A DNA stretch of 64,000 bases from Ipomoea triloba. Its lineage: Eukaryota; Streptophyta; Magnoliopsida; Solanales; Convolvulaceae. The stretch covers positions 566,289-630,288 of the forward strand of contig NC_044920.1 in NCBI RefSeq assembly GCF_003576645.1, in the 5' to 3' direction. A program made the translations under genes and the position numbers. Positions 1 through 10,629 of the stretch are shown piece by piece. How positions within the stretch are numbered: position 1 is the first letter of the stretch; each line of letters opens with the position of its first letter. The notes below the pieces were generated by a model. That model had not been told where the DNA came from and made no database searches. It was given only the letters and a program-made list of their open reading frames with translations.

Positions 1-904
1 TGATTGTCTTTCTGCTGATTTAATGAATTAATTTGTTTTCTTCAAAAAAAAAAAAAAAGGTTAGTGTCATAGTGTGCATAACGAGCATTAAATAATGAAG
101 CAATCGCATAAGATCCTAGCAATACTGGTGCCTGGTGGCCTGGGCTACATTTAATAATTAATTAAAAAGAAAATTAATTACTAATCATGCATGAAGATTG
201 ACTTATTAGGTGCTAAATAATATTTTATAAGAGATTTGTTCAGCCGGATGGCAAAGTTCTCAACGTGTTTACTGAGGACATCTTAGGGATTTTACAAGTC
301 CGCTGAATTTATGAGAATAGCTTATTAGCGAGGTGATTCTCTCCGATCCTTTGGATAAAAAGAAATATCTTTATAATTTTTATGTGTGTGTGGGGGAGGG
401 GAGGATTGATTTAAGAAAATATTCCTATTTAAAAGTGATGATTAATTTGATCCATTCATCTGAATAGATTAAACACTTGAGTTACTTTTAGCTAGTTTTT
501 ATAAGATAAATGATTGATACTACATGGTTGCTGCCTACTTTAATAAAATAAATTATCATTGTTGTTGTTACATGCGTTGTTGCAATATAGACAAATAGAC
601 AATCGATAAGTGGAAGACAAAGAAGTGATTTTTGAATTGCCATATTAAAATCACTTTCAAGAATCACTTTACCAAAGCTCATCTCCCAGCGAAATAGAAA
701 CCCTTGGTATATTGCATTACTCTGAGCATGTGTTATTATATAATACAAAGTAATAGAAAGGAAAGAATGTCGAATAAAGTCCTGAATTATTAAAAAAAAA
801 TTGTGAAAATAATTTTTCAACTTTCAAAAGTTGTAATTATACTCCATGATAATGCTTCATTGTTTAGGTCTAATAACATAATGTTTCATTGCAAATTATA
901 TATA
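1..904. other. AT-rich intergenic DNA, no gene seen
   Basis: No open frame here shows a recognisable domain, and the ones present are low-complexity translations of AT-rich sequence. No tRNA, rRNA or long repeat is visible. The region ends at a CTAG that marks a reverse-oriented Helitron 3' end. Confidence 0.6.
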
Positions 905-1008
905 CTAGTATTTTCACCCGTGTGTTGCACGGAATGAATTTGTTATAATATTTTAAGAAATATTTGAATCGATATACTATTATATAAATTATAACATCGA
1001 ATATGAGT

Positions 1009-1160
1009 ATGAATAAGTGTATAAATGCAATTATAGTATGAGTCTTCCTTGCATGTAACAAATATCACAAAAATTCAGTGTTCTAAAATAAGTGTATAAA
1101 TGCAATTATAGTATGAGTCTTCCTTGCATGTAACAAATATCACAAAAATTCAGTGTTCTA
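1009..1160. repeat. Direct duplication of about 72 bp
   Basis: A segment starting ATAAGTGTATAAATGCAATT is present twice in tandem. Part of it recurs at 1291 directly after the N gap. Repetition around a gap suggests an assembly effect rather than a biological array. Confidence 0.7.
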
Positions 1161-1224
1161 AAATAAGCGTATAATCTTGAGGTACACTTATATTTTGATA
1201 TTCAGTAAGTATAACTATATTAGA

Positions 1225-1280
1225 NNNNNNNNNNNNNNNNNNNNNNNNNNNNNNNNNNNNNNNNNNNNNNNNNNNNNNNN
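1225..1280. other. Assembly gap (56 N)
   Basis: The bases are N. About 55 bp left of the gap (from CTTGAGGTACACTTATATTT) recur at 1380-1430, beyond the gap, and the right flank repeats sequence from about 1078. The two contig ends may therefore overlap. Confidence 0.95.
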
Positions 1281-1497
1281 AGTGTTCTAAAATAAGTGTA
1301 TAAATGCAATAGGTAGATAATTTACATTATTGCATCATATTCATTAATTTAATTACTTGTCGGTTAGTTATTGCAAGATCTTGAGGTACACTTATATTTT
1401 GATATTCAGTAAGTATAACTATATTAGAAAAAAATTTACATGGGGGTAATGGGATAATCAGTTCAGTAATTGTTGGTTGACCGAGCGTTGTGTTGGA

Positions 1498-1566
1498 GGA
1501 AGAAGATGATATATAGTGAAGATGATATTGCCCTTCACTATATATCACTATATATCATCTTCTTCC
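1498..1566. repeat. Perfect 22-bp inverted repeat (hairpin)
   Basis: The left arm 1498-1519 begins GGAAGAAGATGATATATAGT. The right arm 1545-1566 is its exact reverse complement, with a 25-base loop. Allowing one mismatch the stem extends outward to about 1491 and 1573. It may be a small foldback MITE or a small-RNA precursor; nothing decides between them. Confidence 0.75.
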
Positions 1567-2035
1567 TTCAACACGTTGATATTCTCTAGACAAATAACTG
1601 TTGGAAAAAAATTAGCATAAAATGCCATTTTACTGGCAATATTGTGGTACAAATATATGTGGGGTCCACTTTCGATTCGGGTCGGGTCAAAGTGGATTCG
1701 TGTTCTTCGTAGTTAGACGAAAAGATTGATATATTGTACGCTCAAAACTGATAATGGGTGAATGAGAAATTGGTTCTCAAAGTTGACCCATTTGAGTTAG
1801 AAAAATATAGAGAAAAACCTTTCAAGTAACTTTTGTCCCACATTGGTTTGAGAAGTGGTTTGCACCACTACTTATACAAGAGTTTTTCTAAGGCTTATTG
1901 AATTGTATAACATAGAGGCTCTCTCTCGCGCGCAGGGAGGGGGGGGGGGGCAAATGAACTTAAAAAGGCTTGACTCGTGCGCCGACACCTGCATGCACGA
2001 ATGTCGTTCAGAAAATTGTTTGGCCTTGCGGGTTG

Positions 2036-2606
2036 AATTATGCCAAATTTTCATATTGTTTTTATTAATAGTATAGATTGCACTATACTGAATTAATTCT
2101 AGTCGGAATTATGCCAAATTTTCATATTGTTTTTATTAATAGTATAGATTGCACTATACTGAATTAATTCTAGTCTAGAATTTTATTACGAATAGGGAAG
2201 AATATATTTTATTAGGAATTCTATTTTAATTTACAATTGTATTAGGGGTAGGAATTGTATTACCATATTTTACAATATTACGCACACCAAAATATTATAG
2301 GTCTGTTTTGGGCGGGAAGTTAAAACTGAGGATATTGTTTTTATTAATAGTATAGATTGCATTGCAGAGAAATATATATACTGAATTATTACCATTAGTA
2401 ATTCTAGTCTAGAATTGTATTACGAATAGGAACGTAGGGAAGAATATATTTTATTAGGAATTATATTTTAATTTACAATTGTATTAGGGATAGGAATTGT
2501 ATTACCATATTTTACAATATTACGCAAACCATAATATTATAGGTCTGTTTTGGGCGGGAAGTTAAAACTGAGGATATTGTTTTTATTAATAGTATAGAAG
2601 TATAGA
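2036..2606. repeat. Reiterated Helitron 5' ends
   Basis: The string TTTTTATTAATAGTATAGA occurs four times (ending near 2077, 2148, 2356 and 2598). Two longer units of about 190 bp, each containing TTGGGCGGGAAGTTAAAAC, precede the last two. On the minus strand each is a plant Helitron 5' end (TCTATACTAT, then GGCGGGAA). This looks like repeated insertion or end-to-end joining of truncated Helitrons. Confidence 0.6.
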
Positions 2607-2729
2607 TTATGCACCAGGATTCACCATATATATTATGAACCTTGATCCAAAATTTATATTTATAGTTAATAAATCATATAACTATAAATAAACTAAAAAT
2701 AAAGTAGTAAAGTACTGTCAATAAGGATG

Positions 2730-3760
2730 GACAAATTATATCGTGGATCATGGTCCAAAAATAGTTCAGTTTCTTTTAATGAAAAGAAACGGCACCCGTT
2801 TTGCGCCGTTTCGCGTAGGTAGCTCTACTTGTATAACATATTCAGTTCCATTTGATATACATTATAGTTAAATTTCAGCACAACTACAGTTTCATTTTGT
2901 TCGAACTATAGTCTCATTCGACATTATATATATAATAGGTTTATTACAGTGAGACATGTTATTGAATTTCATTTTATATACACTGTAGTCTGATTACAAC
3001 ACCGTTGAATTATAATTCTAATTCAACTACAGTTTCATTGGACAATATACACCCAAATATGTGAAACTGTTTTTCAGTTTCATTTTATATATACTGTAGT
3101 TTCATTACAATACAACTACAGTATCATTTCGATATAACTACAATTTCATTGGACAATATACACTCAAATATGTGAAACTATTACTCAGTTTCATTTTATA
3201 TGCATTGTAGTTTCATTAAAATACAACTAAAGTATCATTTGAATAATTTCAGTTTCATTGGACAATATACACTCAAATATATGTGAAACTGTTATTCAGT
3301 TTCATTTTACATACATTACAGGTTTATTACAACACAACTATAGTATCATTTCGATATAACTACAGTTTCATTAGATAATATACACTCAAATATGTGAAAC
3401 TGTTATTCAGTTTAATTTTATATACATTGTAGTTTTATTACAACACAACTACAGTATCGATCATTTCGATATAACTACAATTTCATTGGACAATATGCAC
3501 TCAATATGTGAAACATATTATTCAATTTCATTTTATACATGTTGCAGTTTTATTTCAATACAACTAAAGTATCATTTCAATTAAACTACAGTTGCATTTG
3601 ATAATATAAACACAACTTGTGAGACAATTTCATTTTAGATACATTATAGTTTCATTTTGTTATGAACACAAAAAATACGGGATTTGTTAAAACTTAACGA
3701 CAACCGTTTCTTTACTTAAACGGCGCCGTTTTTGAACCATGGCCCATAGTATCACGACTG
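2730..3760. mobile_element. Palindromic-end MITE with tandem-repeat core (family member 1)
   Basis: It is flanked by an exact 9-bp duplication ATAAGGATG (2721-2729 and 3761-3769). The left end reads GACAAATTATATCGTGGATC then ATGGTCC. The right end carries GAACCATGGCCCATAGTATC. Just inside are AAACGGCACCCGTTTT and AAACGGCGCCGTTTTT. The core is about seven diverged copies of a 110-120 bp unit rich in CAGTTTCATT and CAATATACACTCAAATATG. There is no coding capacity. The 9-bp duplication suggests mobilisation by a Mutator-like transposase; this is an inference. Confidence 0.75.
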
Positions 3761-3769
3761 ATAAGGATG

Positions 3770-3806
3770 AGAATAGTCAGACCCCTTTGTAAGGACCTAC
3801 ATGCTT

Positions 3807-3888
<82 letters not shown>

Positions 3889-5006
3889 TTTTTTTTAATA
3901 TTAAGTTTGTATATGTTCTATTGTATACCTAATATATATTTATATCGACAATATAACCTCAAGCAAGTATATATAATTACCAAACCCTAACCCTCCACCC
4001 CCAAAATTACATTCTAAATTATAATTCAACTATAAACATTGTTGTTAATCCTATTACAAGTATTCTTATATTTTGTTTAATTATTTGTTAATTGTTCTTA
4101 CTGTTATAATATTTAATGAAGTGTCGCTACTTAATTATATGAGTTGATTGTTAACTATTTATGAGATTATATACGATGGCAAGCAATAATATAGTTTAAT
4201 TTATTCATAAACAAGTTAACAAGCTAGCATGCTAAAGCCGTGACTAGTTTTATTTTATTTTATGTTTTAATGCTATAATGTTTGCGTTGTGGTGATATAA
4301 TATAATTATGTATTAGTGTTGTATTATGTACATTTATTAAATTATTTAGAAATATTTATCAAAGTTTTTAAAAATACTTAAGATGTAAGCTTTAAATATG
4401 CTCAAAGAATGACTTTGATGCATTTTTAATGGTCTACATATTAAACAGATTTTTAAAAAAGCTTTAAGTCAAGCAGACAAATTGTAGGCTTAGGCTTGAG
4501 CCTAACAAAAAACTTACATACAAGTTCAAGCCCAAGCCCAAACCTTAAATATTTGTAAAATGCTCATGCCTAATTTTCTAAACCTTGACTCGATTCGACC
4601 TATTTACATCCCTTTAAGCACATAATAATATATTAACAATAAATACATAATATGAGCGTTCTTAGTGACTGGGGGTCGAAGACAAAGAAACGGGTTATTT
4701 ATACTAAGCATTCTTCTTACGACTAGATCCAATCTCTTGGTTCCTGTAGATAGAGAAAAAGAAAATTTTAACTATTATTCTTTCTGGAATGGATAATTAA
4801 AGAAATCCTATTCATTGTAATTTTCTCTAGACTTCAAGAAATAAAAAGCATGAAAAAGGGGCTGGAATGATACTATCCATCTGTTACCCAATTTTTAATT
4901 TGTTATACCATGAACTAGTGTTTATATTGCATTGTGAATTCTGATAAAAAAATTATGTGTCTACAATTAACATATTTTGTATATGTAATTAATCATTTTT
5001 GTACCT
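3770..5006. other. Intergenic DNA with a (TA)n microsatellite
   Basis: A pure TA run spans about 3810-3882. The rest is AT-rich with no supported gene. Confidence 0.6.
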
Positions 5007-5214
5007 GTAAACAAATTATTTTTTTTTGAAAGCAGAAGCATCGAGATGTATTAATGTAAAAATGCAGAAATAGAGTCGGGCGGGACAGAGTCCCAGTACA
5101 TTGAATCAAAAAATGAAAAAGCCGAAGTGGCAAGAGAATGAGCAATAACATTTGCTGATCTAGCTACCCAACTAACTTGGCAATGCCCAAAGGTTGATAT
5201 AGATGCCCTGCATG

Positions 5215-5396
5215 TAGGGGTGGGCAAAACACGGACAATAGGCGGTTAACCGACCGAACCGCTGAAATTCGGTTAACCGTAACCGAACCGAACTTTTCGG
5301 TTCGGTGAACGGTTAATGGAATTTGGAATTTTCGGTTAACGGTTAATTCGGTTCGAAACAGCCGGTTAACCGAATTAACCGAACGGTTAACCGAAA

Positions 5397-5446
<50 letters not shown>

Positions 5447-6102
5447 CATGAGAAATCCCTAATCCCTAATTTCATTTGAGTTCAGCCGCCCCCAGCCCTC
5501 TTTGTTTCTCACTCTCTCGCAATCTCTCATTCTCTCTCAAATCTCAATCATCGCTGACGCCCACCGGCTACCGGCCACCACCCTTAGCCCTCACTGCCTC
5601 TCTCGCGCTCTCTCTCTCACCGTCAGAACGCAACTGCCCCTCACTGTCTCTCTCGCACTCTGTATCTCTCACCGCCCCAGTCCGCCACCAGCCCACCGCC
5701 ATTCGCCAGCAGCCTAGAACCGTGGACCTGCTCCAGCCTCCAGGGATAGAGGCCAGTAGGCCACCGTCCACTGCCTGTCAGCCACCGCCAGCCACCCAAG
5801 CCCCTCACTGTCTCTCTCGCACTCAGTCCGCCACCGCCAGTAGGCCACCGTCGACAAGGACACGCACACGAGGTATATATATATTAACAATGTTTTTTAG
5901 TTATCATTTCCAGTAATCCAGTGTGCTGTTGTCTCATGCTGTCTGCTGTCAAAATGATCTGTCAAGGTTTAATTTGCAGAATATGCTTGTTAGTCCTTGT
6001 TATTAGTTATTACAGTAGCTTATTAGTTATTTGCTTATTTACAGAATTACAGTAGCTTATTAGTTATTACTCCTTGTTATTTGTTAACATTTCACATTTG
6101 CA

Positions 6103-6142
<40 letters not shown>

Positions 6143-8889
6143 TAACAATGTTTTTTTAGTGTTAAATACTTAAATATATTTTTTCTTTCTAATAATAAAA
6201 ATTTATTTTTTTAAGTAGTAATCCAGTGATCCAATGTTTTGTATCTGCTAATTACTTAATTAGCTTATGTTGCATTGATGATTTGAGTATGTATTGATAA
6301 TTTATGTAGCTTATGTTGCATTGAGAAATTTTATTAATGTTGCTTGTAGATGTCAATGGAAGAAATTTCTCCGTTGTATACGGCTCTTTCGTCAGATGAA
6401 GTTGCTATTTCAACAAGTGAGAGTGCAGGTGCAAGTCAAATTTCAAAAAAGAGAAAAGCAACAAAATCTAGGTCAGAAGTTTGGTCTCATTTTAAACAAG
6501 TTACTTCATCTTCTGGTGTTACTTCATGTAAATGTGTGCACTGTGGGAAAGAATATGCTTGTGATACAAAGAGAAATGGAACTACATCATTAAAATATCA
6601 CATGAATGCATGTAAACAAAATCCTAATAATGTTGACAAGTCACAATCTCAAATTGTTGTGCAAAAAAAGGGTAATGAAGGGGAAGGGGCTATTTCAAGT
6701 TGGAAATTCGATCAAGAAGCTATTAGAAAGGCTCTAGCAAATATGATTGTGAAGTGTGAACTACCCTTTAGATTTGTGGAGAGTGAAGGTTTGAAGGAAT
6801 TTGTTCAAGTGGCTTGTCCTATGTTTCACATTCCTTCAAGAAGAACAATCACAAGAGATGTTTATCAACTTTATTTAGATGAGAGGATCAAAGTGAGAAA
6901 TTTGTTGAAGAGTTCATGTAATAGAGTGTGTTTAACTACGGATACATGGACATCTTTGCAAAGAATTAATTACATGTGTCTCACAACTCACTTTATTGAT
7001 GATAATTGGAATTTGCATAAGAAAGTCATAAATTTTTGTCAAATTTCAAGTCATAAAGGTGATGCTATTGGTAAATTGATTGAAAAATGCTTGCTTTCTT
7101 GGGGGGTTGATAAATTATTCACTATTACGGTTGATAATGCAAGTGCAAATGATGGTGCTATTGGATATTTGCAAAAAAAGTTTGGGAGTAAGCATGGAAA
7201 TATTTTGAATGGAAAATATATGCATATGAGGTGTGTTGCACATATAGTAAATTTGATTGTGAATGAAGGTTTGAAACTTTTGAATAAGTCGGTTGCTCGT
7301 GTTAGAGGGGCGGTGAGATATGTAAGGCAATCTCCATCTAGATTGCAAAAATTTAAAGAGTGTGTTGAAAGTGAGAATATAGAAAGCAAAAGTTTGTTGT
7401 GCCTTGATGTTAGTACTCGTTGGAATTCAACATATTTGATGCTAAATTGTGCTCAAAAGTTTGAAAAAGCTTTCTATATGTTTGATTTACAAGATGAGAA
7501 TTTTAAAGATGATCTTGAATCGGGGGATGGTATACCTATTGAAAGTGATTGGAATGTTGTTAGGGATTTAGTAAAATTCTTGGAACACTTTTATGAGCTT
7601 ACAAATAGAGTTTCCGGGACTTGTTATGTTACTTCCAATTGCTTGTTTGATGAGATATGTGAAATTGATTGTCTTTTGAGAGAGTGCAAAGCTTCGGATG
7701 AGAATGAATTTAGTTTAATGGCAATGAAGATGAAAGATAAATTTCACAAATATTGGGGGAACATTGACAAGTTGAATATGTTGATTTTTGTTGCCATTAT
7801 TCTTGATCCTAGACACAAGTTTTGCTATGTTGAGTTTGCTTTGAAAGATATGTTTGAGGGTACAAAAGGTGTGGAAATGACAAAGAAGGTTAAAGATGCG
7901 GTCTATGAATTGTTTAATGCTTATAAGCCTTCAAATGACAATGTGTCATCTACTTCCACGCCAACATCTAGTTCGATAGGAGAATGCCAAGCTAGGATGA
8001 AAAAGCGTATGCAAGAGAAGTTTGTAAGGCACAAACTTCAATCAGGTAATGTTGGGGATCAAATGTCAGAATTGGATAAGTATCTCAATGAAGCTACAGA
8101 GCCAGTAAAGGATGATTTTAATATTTTGTTGTGGTGGAAAGTTAATAGCCCTAGATTTCCTTATTTGTCATTGTTGGCTCGAGATGTGCTAGCTATTCCA
8201 GTATCCACGGTTGCTTCTGAGTCTACCTTTAGTACCGGAGGACGTGTTCTTGATTCCTTTAGGAGTTCTTTAACTCCTAGAATGGCTCAAGCTCTTGTGT
8301 GCTATCAAGATTGGATTCAAAATTCAACAGTTTCATTAGATGTTTTTGAAGAACTTCAAGAGTTAAATGACTTTGAAAGTGTTGAAAATGGTATGTAAAT
8401 TTTATTTCTTTTCTTTATAAATTTTACTTTCATCGCCCAAATGAAAATTTTAATATATTAATTTTGTTTTTGGTCTTTTATTTTTTAGATTCTTCATGGA
8501 ATGCAATGGAACCTACCTTGTGAATTGTGAGTAAGGTGTTTATGAAGACTATGGACTATGGACTATGGATATTTAGACTTTGGATTTTGGATTGAAGATT
8601 TGAAGTTATGGATGTTTTTGCATTTTGTTTTTATATATTTTGTTATAAATTTACTATGATATGCATTTTATTTTAATTGGATTTATTATTTTAGGTGTTA
8701 GTTTTAGAATTTTAAAAATTATGGTTAATCGGTTAACCGACCGATTAACCGAAAAAAGAATTCGGTTCGGTTAATTCGGAAATAGAAATTTCAGTTCGGT
8801 TAACGGTTAAAGGGTTTGACAAGTTCGGTTAATTCGGTTTTGGTAATTCGGTTCGGTTAACCGTTCGGTTAACCGAATGCCCACCCCTA
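5215..8889 (+). mobile_element. Complete hAT-superfamily DNA transposon
   Basis: The ends are perfect 11-bp inverted repeats, TAGGGGTGGGC at 5215-5225 and GCCCACCCCTA at 8879-8889. They are flanked by an exact 8-bp target duplication CCTGCATG (5207-5214 and 8890-8897), as expected for hAT. Both subterminal regions (about 5235-5400 and 8722-8875) are packed with CGGTTAACCG and TTCGGTTCGG, which are plausible transposase binding sites. An (AT)n run follows the left cluster. A CT-rich stretch (5460-5870) is probably the promoter and 5' leader; a possible leader intron runs from GAGGTATATA near 5872 to CTTGTAG just before the start codon. The length (3,675 bp), ends and intact transposase suggest a potentially autonomous copy. 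Confidence 0.93.
6350..8523 (+). CDS. hAT transposase (BED finger plus C-terminal dimerisation domain)
   Basis: The open frame reads 682 aa to a stop at 8398. A GT-AG intron (8391-8488) would instead join 6350-8390 to 8489-8523 and give 691 aa ending SSWNAMEPTL. The N-terminus has a BED-type zinc finger (residues about 43-88: CVHC, then HMNAC). The middle has the RNase H-like transposase fold, with TTDTWTS near residue 197 and LDVSTRWNSTYLML further on. The C-terminus has the hAT dimerisation region with LLWWKVNSPRFPYLSLLARD and PVSTVASESTFSTGGRV. No stop or frameshift breaks it. It catalyses cut-and-paste transposition in the nucleus and belongs to the plant Ac/Tam3-like group. The start is the first in-frame ATG, right after a likely acceptor (CTTGTAG). 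It is probably recently active. Confidence 0.92.
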
Positions 8890-9629
8890 CCTGCATGCTT
8901 CAATGATTAGGCCCGCATATGATCGGTTCGGTGAGTTCGTGGACGTCAACCCCTTCTGAAGTTGCAAGCAATCTGTGAAAAGGAGAACGTTTACCACCTC
9001 CCTGCGTCTGAGCCAATCCAGCACTTCCCTACAAGCAGCAGCTTCCGCCATTAACGTTGTGAAACAATCCGGGAGGCCTCCTGCGCATGCCGCTACAAAC
9101 TCTCCATCGGGTGATAATAAGACAGCTCCAAAAGTAGCTCTCATTGAGTCGGCGTGGTACCCTGCATCGAAGAAGCAGCGCTGCCAGTTTGCCGTCAATG
9201 GAGTTACAGCAGCCTCATGACTCTGCTGTGCAATAGGCGGCACATAAGTAATAGGAACCGGGACGTAGCAGTGAACTTCCCTCCATGCGTGCAGAGAAGA
9301 CGACGCCTGCCACATTACTCTTCTCGGCAGCGGCAGATTTTGATCCCAAACAGACGAGTTTCGCGCCCGCCAGAGGTAGTAAACAAATTAAAGAGACATA
9401 ACATGATAATTATAGACGCATGGATAATATGATAACTATATATAGATAAACTTTTAACAGTAAATATATAATATGTTAACTACATACACATAAATCAATG
9501 GTATAATTTGCCTTTGCTACCCCCGAATAACTAGTTCAAGATATAATTATTGATGCTTCATTGCCCAGGTCCGTTTGACAATGGCCCAATATCTTTGTCC
9601 CAATAATGATACTCATACGAATCATTTGC

Positions 9630-10190
9630 AATTATTATTACATGGATCATGGTACACACAATTATGTGAATCATTAAATAAAAATATTTTTTAATATACT
9701 AAAAGTACATTATTTGTGCATGTAAAATACTACTATACGTATATTATTTGAGTACTAAAAAAAGTATATTATTTTATATATTATCAGATAATGTACATTT
9801 AATACACAAATAATATACTTTTAGTATATTAAGAATGTACTATATATTCATGATCCACATAATAATTTATTTGTAGATCATGGTTTATACAGTGTTGTGT
9901 GAACCATAAAAAGTACATTTTTAATATACTAAAAGTATATTATTTACGTACTGAAGATATATAATACAAAATAATGTACTTTTAATATTTAAATAATATC
10001 TTTTCCATAAATACAATATATATTTTTAATATATTAAAAGTGCATTATTAATGTACTGGATGTACATTATTTTATAATATGTAAAATAATATACTTTATG
10101 TACACAAATAATATATTATGGAGTATTTATTTATAGACCATGATCCATACAGTAATGATTTATGAACTACACAATAATTTGTCCTATTTA
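9630..10190. repeat. Cluster of palindromic-end MITE remnants
   Basis: ATGGATCATGGTACACACAA, CATGATCCACATAATAATTT, AGATCATGGTTTATACAGT and AGACCATGATCCATACAGT occur here. They bracket short cores made of TAATATACTAAAAGTACATT-type repeats. They look like two or three adjacent members of the same family as 2730-3760, without clear target duplications. Confidence 0.5.
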
Positions 10191-10224
10191 ATACCACGGT
10201 CCACGTTGCAAAGGTAATCATAAT

Positions 10225-10400
10225 ATAAGGGTAATACTTGTGTGAGACTGTTTTACGAGTCTTAATTCTTGAGACAGATAAGATATTTGATTAATAAGTT
10301 AAATTTTTGTTTAATAGTTCAGATCTATGACCTCATTAATCAAAGATCTATCTCGTCTCACGGATTGAGATCACTGAGACGGTAAGTTTTGCATACACAA
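10225..10400. mobile_element. MITE remnant with TGAGAC/GTCTCA ends
   Basis: ACTTGTGTGAGACTGTTTTA at the left and GTCTCACGGATTGAGATCAC, then TGAGACGG, at the right form imperfect inverted ends. Related sequence occurs at 14129-14477 and 22740-23015. It lies 230 bp upstream of the RING gene. Confidence 0.4.
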
Positions 10401-10629
10401 TTAAGAAGAGAGGAAAAACAAAAGGAAAAGCTATGAAAATGGAAAACGGAAAGCGCGTGACAACCAGAAACCAGAGACATCAAATCTTACCAGTTAAGTA
10501 AATTCATCACTTCCAGAGAAGTAACCGCCTCGTCAACTTCGCTATCCATTCCTTAATCAGCTAATCAATCTGAGAGGGAGACAGCGAGAGTGAGAGAGAG
10601 ACAGAGACAGAGAGGATCCTCCGATTGCA

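Larger units (their letters stand above)
905..2077 (-). mobile_element. Helitron-like element, reverse orientation (candidate, contains an assembly gap)
   Basis: Read on the minus strand, 905-1000 is the same as the 3' end of the Helitron candidate at 33600-33690: a short hairpin around CCGTGCAACACAC, then a short AT stretch and terminal CTAG. The opposite end at 2076-2077 reads TCTATACTATTAATAAAAAC on the minus strand, a typical plant Helitron 5' start, inserted between A and T. No Rep/helicase coding is seen, so it would be non-autonomous. Three or four further copies of the 5' end follow (to 2606), so the true 5' boundary is uncertain. Confidence 0.5.
5019..9378 (-). pseudogene. 5'-truncated LINE 3' end (RNase H domain), split by a hAT insertion
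   Basis: Excluding the insertion, about 677 bp of a non-LTR retrotransposon remains. It is flanked by an exact 12-bp duplication GTAAACAAATTA (5007-5018 and 9379-9390), with the poly-A tail at 5019-5027 (T on the plus strand). On the minus strand it starts YYLWRARNSSVW, the end of a reverse-transcriptase zinc-knuckle region, and runs into an RNase H domain with FFDAGY, the Glu of MAEAAACREVLDWL, LLFTDC and WVARSANVIAHSLA, ending about 40 codons later at a stop. The frame is intact across the hAT site when one copy of the 8-bp duplication is removed, so the LINE was inserted first and not yet decayed. It is a dead copy because it is 5' truncated and interrupted. Confidence 0.9.

Noticed and set aside
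5476..5916. 146-aa frame rich in Ser and Pro before the hAT transposase
   Set aside because: It starts at TTG, is low-complexity translation of CT-rich DNA, and overlaps the likely hAT promoter and leader.
8975..9432. Plus-strand frames opposite the LINE RNase H
   Set aside because: They are shadows of the minus-strand RNase H domain, which has the conserved acidic residues and matching 3' end.
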